Source of the DNA: an uncultured Acetatifactor sp.
Lineage (GTDB): Bacteria > Bacillota > Clostridia > Lachnospirales > Lachnospiraceae
Length of the DNA stretch: 6,113 bases
NCBI GenBank assembly: GCA_910585665.1
Contig: CAJUFI010000111.1
Coordinates: forward strand, 1-6,113
Reading direction: 5' to 3'
The notes under the pieces were generated by a model. It ran no database searches and had not been told where the DNA came from. It saw nothing but the letters and a program-made list of their open reading frames with translations. This document shows, in pieces, positions 1-5,048 of this stretch. Each line of letters begins with the position of its first letter. Position 1 is the stretch's first letter. The position numbers and the translations under genes were made by a program.

Positions 1-121
1 ATTTTACTTCCAGTTTGCACCATTTTTCAGTCTTTACTACCAAAGACAGGTATTACAATATTTTCGGAAATGCAAGTCTTTTTTTAAAAAAATTTTATTT
101 TTTTCAAGATTTTTTTCCGGC
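1..121. other. AT-rich intergenic region at the left edge
   Basis: This is the non-coding gap downstream of the minus-strand gene that ends at 122. It is dominated by homopolymer runs: T at 79-85, A at 86-92, T at 98-104 and T at 111-116. A 6-bp inverted repeat GTCTTT/AAAGAC lies at 30-35 and 42-47, and a second GTCTTT at 76-81 runs straight into the T tract. No convincing promoter or start codon with a ribosome-binding site was found. It probably holds transcription ends for the minus gene and possibly for a plus-strand gene to the left of the window. Confidence 0.5.
42..85 (+). terminator. possible weak intrinsic terminator for a plus-strand transcript from the left
   Basis: AAAGAC at 42-47 can pair with GTCTTT at 76-81, and the T run continues to 85. 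Inside the large loop a small ATTT/AAAT stem (60-63 with 68-71) closes a TCGG loop. The outer stem is only six pairs and is AT-rich, and AAAGAC could instead pair with the nearer GTCTTT at 30-35, so this is a weak candidate. No plus-strand gene that would need it is visible in the window. Confidence 0.2.
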
Positions 122-1057
122 CTATTCTTTCAGGGATTTGAAATACATGAAACGCAGGTGGTTTCTGCCTTCCGCGGCGAAACAGGCGTCCAGCAGGCTG
201 CATTTCTTCTGCATCCACAGGCTGCACTCCTGGGCGGTATGTTCCTTCCGGAAGGCCTCATATTTGGCGAACAGCCTGATCAGCAGCCAGTCCAGCCGCT
301 CGCCGCTCCTCATGGTATGCTGTTCCTGGAGCTCCAGATAACCGAAATTCCGAAGCAGCCTGTTCAGCCGCTCCAGGTTAAGGCCGGGCATCCCCAGGAT
401 GACCAGGTGCCGGATCATGGTCTTCCTGGGGATGACGCCCAGAAGCTTCATGTTCCTTCCCAGTTCCGAATCATAGTTCATGCTGGTGATGTGGCTTGTC
501 AGGTACCATTCCGACATCCCCCTGTAGATATAACTCAGGGCGTCCGTGTAGTACAGATGCCGTATGCTGTGCTCCAGAGTGCTGCGGGTGATGTTCATCT
601 GCTCCAGGCGGGCCTGGGGCATCTTCCGCAGATATCCGTCCGCCAGCCGCTGCATGGCATTTCGGCGCTTCCAGTAGACAGACTGCATGTCCGGGGACTC
701 CTCCTGATAGATTTCATCGCAGCCGTCGTAATATCCCTGCAGCAGGTACCGCAGATCCGCCCCGTCCAGCCCCAGCGCCCTGCCGAAAGAGATGCATTGC
801 CCGTGGTTCACGGGGAGATGGCGGCCGGTCCTCCAGTATCTGATCTTCAGGATGTCCTGCTGCTTTACGGGCTCTTTGCCGTACATCCTTCTATAGATGC
901 ATTTGTCCGCCTCTTCCTTGCCGCCGATGCCCTCCCTGCGCATGAACTCCTGGTACTTCTCCTTCAGCCACTGCACCTCCGGCCGTTCCCCGTGCTGCAG
1001 CGCCATGCATTCCATGGCCAGCCTAATCGTTTCCTCTCTTGTGTCTGTTCCGCTCAA
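122..1057 (-). CDS. uncharacterised helical protein with Xre-like helix-turn-helix region
   Basis: I do not recognise a named family. The 311-residue product is predicted soluble, mostly helical and rich in Arg, Leu and Tyr, with no signal peptide or membrane segment. Residues 67-107 look like a degenerate Cro/C1-type helix-turn-helix: ILKIRYWRTGRHLP, then FGRALGL, then DLRYLLQGYYD. This follows the usual pattern of 'W..G...P', a small-residue recognition helix, 'aLgl' and a closing 'LL'. Residues 213-262 contain LNRLLRNFGYLEL and a following arginine-rich helix, which resembles the 'N.LL...GY..L' segment common after such domains in Clostridia. The start is TTG at 1057, chosen because a perfect AGGAGG lies seven bases upstream; the first in-frame ATG (residue 15) has no such site. 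It is transcribed divergently from the operon at 1214, so a regulatory role there is possible but unproven. Existence of the gene is well supported; DNA binding is inference. Confidence 0.85.
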   Translation of the reverse strand: MSGTDTREETIRLAMECMALQHGERPEVQWLKEKYQEFMRREGIGGKEEADKCIYRRMYGKEPVKQQDILKIRYWRTGRHLPVNHGQCISFGRALGLDGADLRYLLQGYYDGCDEIYQEESPDMQSVYWKRRNAMQRLADGYLRKMPQARLEQMNITRSTLEHSIRHLYYTDALSYIYRGMSEWYLTSHITSMNYDSELGRNMKLLGVIPRKTMIRHLVILGMPGLNLERLNRLLRNFGYLELQEQHTMRSGERLDWLLIRLFAKYEAFRKEHTAQECSLWMQKKCSLLDACFAAEGRNHLRFMYFKSLKE

Positions 1058-1064
1058 TGTCCGT

Positions 1065-1070
1065 CCTCCT
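1065..1070 (-). promoter_or_regulatory. Shine-Dalgarno deciding a TTG start
   Basis: On the minus strand this reads AGGAGG, followed by seven bases (ACGGACA) and then TTG at 1057-1055. The perfect match and ideal spacing fix the start of the HTH-like gene at a non-ATG codon. Confidence 0.8.
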
Positions 1071-1115
1071 TATGCATTGTCTCTTGTCTTTCTGTTCGCG
1101 TCGGCGGAGGAAAAG

Positions 1116-1143
1116 GGGACAAAAATAAGAAAAATGTTAAAAT
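1116..1143 (+). promoter_or_regulatory. candidate distal promoter of the plus operon
   Basis: A -35-like GGGACA (1116-1121; four of six matches) is followed by a 16-bp spacer and a -10-like TAAAAT (1138-1143; five of six matches). The -10 lies in the first copy of the ATGTTAAA(A/G)T direct repeat. Prediction by eye only. Confidence 0.3.
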
Positions 1144-1151
1144 CTACTTTG

Positions 1152-1180
1152 TTGCGGTGACAGGTTTTTTATGTTAAAGT
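1152..1180 (+). promoter_or_regulatory. candidate proximal promoter of the plus operon
   Basis: TTGCGG (1152-1157) is followed by a 17-bp spacer and TAAAGT (1175-1180), matching the sigma-A consensus at three and four of six positions. The -10 lies in the second copy of ATGTTAAA(A/G)T. Transcription would start near 1187, giving a leader of about 27 bases that contains the GAGGAGGAG ribosome-binding site at 1197-1205. Confidence 0.4.
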
Positions 1181-1213
1181 GATTACAAATAAATTTGAGG
1201 AGGAGATTTACCA

Positions 1214-1681
1214 ATGAAGACACAGCTATCTATTTTAGTGAAGAACGAGTCCCTGCTTTCCCGTGCTTATTCTTTTCTATGGTTCATCAACATCTTCAAG
1301 AAGATGTCGGTGAATGTATGGATCGACCAGGATCCCGACAGGGTGAAGACGCCCACCCATGTGCTGAAGGCGAACCAGGATCCCTATGAGTTCGACTTGG
1401 CGCCCGGGGAGCACATCGTATACTTTTCGGATCCCAGGGCCGGCGGCAAGGCTGCCATCCGCGCAGTCACCGGCGCGCTGGTGGGAGCCAGCTTCGCCGG
1501 CGGCGCAGGCGGTTCCATGCTGGCGGGAGCTTCGGCCGGCGCGGATATCGGTGCGGGCAATTCCGTGGGCGTCGGCTATGCTTCCTTTCTTCTGCAGGAA
1601 GGGGACGTCTTCAAGATTTCCGCGAAACCCACAAGAAAAGGCGGCGTGAAGGTGAAGCAGATCAAGGAAAAGAAATCATAG
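1214..1681 (+). CDS. small protein with PEGA-like strand region and glycine-zipper-like insert
   Basis: Function unknown. The 155-residue product opens with a hydrophobic amphipathic stretch (residues 14-28, LLSRAYSFLWFINIF). Residues 33-71 have the look of a PEGA-type beta domain: VNVWID, then a Pro/Thr-rich loop, then DLAPGEHIVYF, the typical 'l.pG.H.v' turn. Residues 82-122 are Gly/Ala-rich with spaced small residues (GALVG, AGASAGA, GAGNSVGVG), resembling a glycine zipper able to pack helices or enter a membrane. Residues 123-138 return to strand-like sequence, and the tail is lysine-rich. ATG at 1214 is preceded by GAGGAGGAG (1197-1205) at eight bases, the strongest ribosome-binding site in the window. 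It is the first gene of a plus-strand operon with the two genes that follow. No cleavable signal peptide is evident, so location (cytosol or membrane face) is open. The PEGA and zipper labels are by-eye resemblance, not search hits. Confidence 0.85.
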   Translation: MKTQLSILVKNESLLSRAYSFLWFINIFKKMSVNVWIDQDPDRVKTPTHVLKANQDPYEFDLAPGEHIVYFSDPRAGGKAAIRAVTGALVGASFAGGAGGSMLAGASAGADIGAGNSVGVGYASFLLQEGDVFKISAKPTRKGGVKVKQIKEKKS

Positions 1682-1714
1682 CATCGTAGAAATTTGAATC
1701 ATGAGAGGGTGGTG

Positions 1715-1746
1715 CGGGCTTCCGCTGAAAAATATACGGAAGCCCG
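1715..1746 (+). promoter_or_regulatory. intra-operon RNA hairpin (attenuator or mRNA processing/stability element)
   Basis: CGGGCTTCCG (1715-1724) and CGGAAGCCCG (1737-1746) are a perfect 10-bp inverted repeat around a 12-base A-rich loop, extendable by a G-U pair at 1714/1747. It is followed by TAAAACAATATG rather than a U tract, so it is not a canonical intrinsic terminator on either strand. Its place between gene one and genes two and three would suit differential expression by attenuation, 3'-end protection or RNase cleavage. The hairpin is seen directly; the role is inferred. Confidence 0.55.
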
Positions 1747-1772
1747 TAAAACAATATGCGCGGAACATGAAT

Positions 1773-1776
1773 GGAG
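1773..1776 (+). promoter_or_regulatory. Shine-Dalgarno deciding the ATG at 1783
   Basis: GGAG lies six bases before ATG 1783. The in-frame ATG at 1771 overlaps this element and has only CGGAA in front of it, and the one at 1777 is too close to it. The site therefore favours 1783 as the start of the second operon gene. Confidence 0.55.
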
Positions 1777-1782
1777 ATGACC

Positions 1783-2802
1783 ATGTTTTTTGACACACAA
1801 GGGCCTGACGAGGCCTATCAGGAACTACTGATCGCCATAGCGAAAAAGCAGCGGGAACTGCTGGAGCGCGTCTTCGACTGGAAGGAACGGAAGCAGAAGG
1901 CTGCCCCCCGGCGCGGGGGCCTTTTCGGCAGGAAGCAGAAGGCTGACCCGGTCTGCGAACGGCTTCTGGCAGAGCTGGAATCTCTGAAAGGACAGCTGAA
2001 AAGACACCGGCAGGAACAGGGCTGCCCAAACGGCGTGTTCTGGTGGAACATCCCCTGGGAACAGGTGGAATGCTGGCTGATCTGCGACCTGGAGCAGCCC
2101 AGGGAGGAGGGCGGCTGGCGGTATGCCAACGAACTGGACGCCATAGGAGAGGACGGCGTCTATCTGTTGTGCCTGAAGGAGGAGGGGCATCTGTCCGACT
2201 TCTCCACATCCTATCACTATTCGGTCCATGAGGAGTCGAAGTACAGCTACAGCGAGCGCCAGGACATGGTGCGCAGCTACAACCGCCGGATATCGGACTA
2301 CGACCTGATGGATCTGGCCACAGGCGGGGACGGTCCTGTCCATTCGGTGCTGTCCGGCGCGGACTATGCCTCCAAGGCCGATTATTATCTGTCCAGTGAA
2401 TATTTCATGACGAGGGAATACCTGTCGGACTCCTATTCCCGGAGCCTGTACACCCAGGTGGAGACCAACGGCATCATGGCAGTGAGCCGCAGCCGGCATT
2501 ATGAGTGCTTTTTCCAGGTGGCGGATTTCCACGTCCGGGAGGACGGCACCCTGGACCATATGGGCCTGCGGGATTTCGAGTTCATCACCGCCCGGGGGGA
2601 TGCGCCCGATTCCCTGCGGGGCAAGTATGAGGGCCGGGACGCGGCGGTGGTGTGCGCCGGCTACCTTGCGGACAGCGATATGGTGCGGGAGGTGCCGCTG
2701 GCCCTGTTCGGGCGGGACATGGAGCAGGGGGCGGCCTGTTTTGAGGAAGCTATGCGCCAGGCGGAGGTCTACACCTGCCTGGCGGAAAAGATACATCTAT
2801 GA
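1783..2802 (+). CDS. uncharacterised soluble protein with charged helical N-terminus and Tyr-rich middle
   Basis: I do not recognise a family. From ATG 1783 the product has 339 residues; in-frame ATGs at 1771 and 1777 would add four or two but are poorly placed relative to the GGAG. Residues 10-79 are highly charged and heptad-like, probably a coiled coil, interrupted by a Gly/Arg-rich linker flanked by two copies of GRKQKA-like sequence 14 residues apart. Residues 84-133 look like a mixed alpha/beta start (VFWWNIPWEQVECWLICDL). Residues 141-224 hold 13 tyrosines and many serines. Residues 228-296 have alternating strand-like segments (IMAVSRSRHYECFFQVADF, DFEFITA, AAVVCAGYLA). There is no signal peptide, membrane helix or recognisable catalytic motif. 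It ends 21 bases before the TPR gene, so the two are almost certainly co-transcribed and may interact; that last point is inference. Confidence 0.85.
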   Translation: MFFDTQGPDEAYQELLIAIAKKQRELLERVFDWKERKQKAAPRRGGLFGRKQKADPVCERLLAELESLKGQLKRHRQEQGCPNGVFWWNIPWEQVECWLICDLEQPREEGGWRYANELDAIGEDGVYLLCLKEEGHLSDFSTSYHYSVHEESKYSYSERQDMVRSYNRRISDYDLMDLATGGDGPVHSVLSGADYASKADYYLSSEYFMTREYLSDSYSRSLYTQVETNGIMAVSRSRHYECFFQVADFHVREDGTLDHMGLRDFEFITARGDAPDSLRGKYEGRDAAVVCAGYLADSDMVREVPLALFGRDMEQGAACFEEAMRQAEVYTCLAEKIHL

Positions 2803-2806
2803 TGAG

Positions 2807-2813
2807 AAGGAGG
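2807..2813 (+). promoter_or_regulatory. Shine-Dalgarno of the TPR-like gene
   Basis: AAGGAGG lies ten bases before ATG 2824, immediately after the TGA stop (2800-2802) of the preceding gene. The match is strong, although the spacing is slightly long. It supports the start and tight coupling with the upstream gene. Confidence 0.7.
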
Positions 2814-2823
2814 GAATCCGGTT

Positions 2824-4377
2824 ATGGAACTGGTTTGGCATAAAGGCTATGAAGATTATGATGACCCGGCCTGGCAGGCCCGCAAGGATCGCCTGACGGC
2901 CGCCTGGAAAAGCGTCTCGCTCCAGCAGGCCGACGGCATGGACACGGAGGCGCTGCTGGACCATCTGGAGCTGGCGGAAGAGCTCATGCGCCATTACACT
3001 GCCGTGAAAGATTTCAGGAATCTGGAGCCCGTGATGCGCAGCTATGAGTCCATGCTGAAGCTGCTGCGGTCCAGGCAGCCAGACAGGGCGGGGTACTGGT
3101 ATCTGGAGATGGAGTACAACCGCATCAATGCCGTGCTGTACCTGGATCAGAAAAGCAACCGGCAGGCTGTCGGATACTTTGAGCAGGCCATCGCCAGCGG
3201 GGACCGCTGCTATGCCTGCCTGCAGTCGGAAGCGCCGCAGCTTGGCGACGAACAGAGGCTGTATCTGGCCTGGGCCTGCGCGGAATGCCGCGGCGAGATG
3301 GCCCTGGCCTGTGAACGCATGCTGGACATAGCCGGGATGTACCAGGTGCTCACGGGGACTGCCCCCATTCTGCAATACATAGAATCCTGCCTCGGGGACG
3401 CCTACGGCATCTGGGAGAAGGCGGCGGGGCTCTATTCCCAGATTGGGGCGGCTTGCTATCAGAACAATGAATTCGGGAAAGGGGATCTGCATTACGGCAA
3501 CGCGGAGAGGATGTATGACAGGCTGGCGGAAGAGCTGGATTCGGATTTCTGCCGGGCGAAGGGGCTGTGGATCTACAGCCTGCACGGCATAGACGCGTTC
3601 ACCCGGGCCGGAAAGGCGGAGGTGATGCTGGCCTGTGAACGGGAAGTGAAGGCTTTCCTGGAGGGCGGCGCCGCAGGCAGTGACCGAGCCATCGCCCAGG
3701 GGGCCCTGGGCATGAGTTACATGCAGCACGGCGTCGCGCTTCAGCAATCCGGCGACCTGAAGGCCGCCGTTCCGTGGACGGAGCAGAGCGTGGACCTGTT
3801 CGGCAATGCCCAGGAGGCCCTGGAAAAGGATATGGAGAGCCTGGAAAACAGCATGGCCAGGGGCGAGCTCAGCAATATCGCGGCCCGGCTGTACAGCAGC
3901 TCCGTGGCGGCCATGGACGTGCTGGGCGTACAGTATTTTGCGTCCGACAGGTTTCCGGAGGCCCGAGGGGTCTTCGAGGAGGCGCTCTCCATGCTGACGG
4001 ATTCGCACGGGTATACCATAGCGGAGAGCGCGTCCCTCCTGATCCGGGCGGAATGCTGTGAATATCTGGCTATGCTGGCGGTGGAGGACGGGGACAGGCA
4101 CAAGATTGATTTCTACGGAACCCAGGCGATGGATCTGGGCGAGGAAGCCGCCAGGAAAAGCGGGAACCCGGCGGCGTGGCAGATAGTGGTCGTCAGCGCC
4201 TCCCTGGTCTCCGAGGTGGCGGAGGCCCTGAAGGAGAAGCCTAAGATGGGGGCTGCGGCCGCCAGAGGGCTGGCCGCCTGCGATGAGTTGGCCCGGCTGA
4301 TCCCTGACAGCGGAATCCTGGTCATGCGCGGCAAGCTGGAGCGGCGGGAGAAAAAGTCCAGGCGGCGGCTCTTTTAG
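2824..4377 (+). CDS. TPR-like helical repeat protein with two CxxC pairs
   Basis: The 517-residue product is almost all amphipathic helix, in antiparallel pairs typical of tetratricopeptide repeats, which usually act as protein-binding scaffolds. The clearest repeat-like pairs are near residues 94-125 (NAVLYLDQKSNRQAVGYFEQAIA), 291-325 (GVALQQSGDLKAAVPWTEQSV) and 357-390 (LGVQYFASDRFPEARGVFEEAL). All show the 'A....G....A...y..Al' rhythm, and weaker ones lie at 43-82 and 401-440. Twelve cysteines are present, including CYAC (129-132) and CAEC (152-155), a spacing that could bind metal. The C-terminus is strongly basic (KLERREKKSRRRLF). No signal peptide or membrane helix is seen, so it is probably cytosolic. 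It is the last gene of the plus operon and overlaps the stop codon of the convergent minus-strand gene. The TPR call is by pattern; the partner is unknown, with the preceding gene product the obvious candidate. Confidence 0.85.
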   Translation: MELVWHKGYEDYDDPAWQARKDRLTAAWKSVSLQQADGMDTEALLDHLELAEELMRHYTAVKDFRNLEPVMRSYESMLKLLRSRQPDRAGYWYLEMEYNRINAVLYLDQKSNRQAVGYFEQAIASGDRCYACLQSEAPQLGDEQRLYLAWACAECRGEMALACERMLDIAGMYQVLTGTAPILQYIESCLGDAYGIWEKAAGLYSQIGAACYQNNEFGKGDLHYGNAERMYDRLAEELDSDFCRAKGLWIYSLHGIDAFTRAGKAEVMLACEREVKAFLEGGAAGSDRAIAQGALGMSYMQHGVALQQSGDLKAAVPWTEQSVDLFGNAQEALEKDMESLENSMARGELSNIAARLYSSSVAAMDVLGVQYFASDRFPEARGVFEEALSMLTDSHGYTIAESASLLIRAECCEYLAMLAVEDGDRHKIDFYGTQAMDLGEEAARKSGNPAAWQIVVVSASLVSEVAEALKEKPKMGAAAARGLAACDELARLIPDSGILVMRGKLERREKKSRRRLF

Positions 4378-5033
4378 GGCAGAGGGGCCCCGGCGGCCTT
4401 TCGCCTTTTCAGGAAAAGGTACAGCACGGACAGCAGGATCCCCGATGCCAATAATACCATGCCCACCGGCGCGTATATCCTGGCTTTATCGTAAGTATCC
4501 GCCGCATATTTCACGAGCAGGGGTTCTTCCAGGGCATCGATCTCCTCCTGGCTGTACCCTATCTCTGACATGTATTCCCCCAGCAGGTAGGGGAGCCGTC
4601 CCTTGGCTTTTTCGATATGTCCCTCAAAGGCTACGGCGGCCTGAGGCAGAAGCCCTGTCTCCAGATATTGCCAGGTCTCCTCTTTCAGGCGCTCCATGGC
4701 CTCATACCGGCCTGCGGGCACGCTTATGATCAGCAGCCTGTCCGCTGTGGGCAGCGCGTAGTAATATTCGCTGACGCCTCCGCCGCCTAAGTCCTCCAGG
4801 TTCGCGAAGCAGTCGTAGACATAGGGCACCCGGCCGGTCACGTGCATCCCTTCCTGCGCGCCGCCCTGATCTGCCAGATAGCCGATGTCATGTCCCGGCT
4901 TGATCGCAGTCACGAAATTCCGCCCATTGATCATCAGCAGCATGAATCCGATGACCAGCAGTCCGCCGATCAGGATTCCGGCTGCCAGTTTCAGCAAATC
5001 TTTTTTCCAGTCTTCTCTCCAGTTCGTCGCCAT
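4374..5033 (-). CDS. two-helix membrane protein with an extracytoplasmic domain
   Basis: From ATG 5033 the product has 219 residues. One hydrophobic helix spans about residues 13-35 (LLKLAAGILIGGLLVIGF...) after a short charged N-terminus. A second spans 187-208 (YAPVGMVLLASGILLSVLYLF) and is followed by KRRK, so both ends should be cytosolic and residues 36-186 outside. The outside part has strand-like sequence (HVTGRVPYVYDCFA, RLLIISVPAGRY) followed by acidic helices. It resembles small uncharacterised membrane proteins of Clostridia; from memory the DUF6709 type is possible, but I cannot confirm this. A longer frame begins at GTG 5045, but that codon overlaps the GGAGGGG that serves ATG 5033, so 5033 is preferred. 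The start lies 15 bases after the stop of the upstream gene at 5049, indicating one operon. Its stop shares TTAG with the convergent TPR gene. No catalytic motif is seen. Confidence 0.85.
   Translation of the reverse strand: MATNWREDWKKDLLKLAAGILIGGLLVIGFMLLMINGRNFVTAIKPGHDIGYLADQGGAQEGMHVTGRVPYVYDCFANLEDLGGGGVSEYYYALPTADRLLIISVPAGRYEAMERLKEETWQYLETGLLPQAAVAFEGHIEKAKGRLPYLLGEYMSEIGYSQEEIDALEEPLLVKYAADTYDKARIYAPVGMVLLASGILLSVLYLFLKRRKAAGAPLP
4392..4409 (+). terminator. possible weak terminator of the plus operon
   Basis: GGCGG (4392-4396) can pair with TCGCC (4401-4405), one pair being G-U, around a four-base CCTT loop, followed by TTTT (4406-4409). It sits just 14 bases after the TPR stop codon and inside the 3' end of the convergent gene. 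The stem and U run are both short, so termination would be partial. Confidence 0.25.
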
Positions 5034-5036
5034 TTT

Positions 5037-5043
5037 CCCCTCC
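5037..5043 (-). promoter_or_regulatory. Shine-Dalgarno deciding the ATG at 5033
   Basis: On the minus strand this reads GGAGGGG; its GGAGG part ends five bases before ATG 5033. The alternative GTG at 5045 overlaps the site and has no purine-rich element of its own upstream, so the shorter protein is preferred. Confidence 0.65.
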
Positions 5044-5048
5044 ACGTG

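Larger units (their letters stand above)
1058..1213. other. divergent intergenic region
   Basis: This 156-bp AT-rich region lies between the leftward HTH-like gene and the rightward operon. It carries both ribosome-binding sites, two tandem plus-strand promoter candidates, and a direct repeat ATGTTAAA(A/G)T at 1134-1143 and 1171-1180. For the minus strand the best match I found is CTGTCA, a 16-bp gap, and TTTAAC, which is marginal and is not called as a separate feature. Confidence 0.6.
1682..1782. other. intergenic spacer inside the plus operon
   Basis: A 101-base gap separates the first and second genes of the plus operon. It contains a strong hairpin (1715-1746) and the ribosome-binding site of the next gene. 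I found no paired -35/-10 elements, so the downstream genes are most simply expressed by read-through from 1152-1180. Confidence 0.5.

Noticed and set aside
79..116. A/T homopolymer tracts as an intrinsic terminator for the minus-strand gene
   Set aside because: The only stem is pure A-T (86-92 with 98-104) and no GC-rich hairpin lies between the stop codon and the tracts, so I did not call it.
158..1177. Long plus-strand open frame opposite the HTH-like gene
   Set aside because: No ribosome-binding site, and its His/Pro/Gln/Val-rich composition is typical of an antisense shadow in GC-rich DNA. The minus-strand gene has a perfect Shine-Dalgarno and normal composition.
1457..1579. Bacteriocin or pore-forming toxin for the Gly/Ala-rich protein
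   Set aside because: No double-glycine leader, transporter or immunity gene nearby; the Gly-rich stretch lies inside a longer protein.
1825..2796. Long minus-strand open frame opposite the second operon gene
   Set aside because: Low-complexity shadow composition and no start signal; the plus gene has a ribosome-binding site and fits the operon.
2797..4101. Long minus-strand open frame of 434 codons opposite the TPR-like gene
   Set aside because: Pro/His/Arg-rich, no ribosome-binding site, and it mirrors the codon pattern of a clear helical-repeat protein on the other strand.
4384..4391. GGGGCCCC palindrome near the convergent stops
   Set aside because: Too short with no loop, and within coding sequence; not a credible terminator by itself.
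5043..5045. GTG start four codons upstream for the two-helix membrane protein
   Set aside because: The codon overlaps the GGAGGGG that fits ATG 5033, and nothing purine-rich precedes it.
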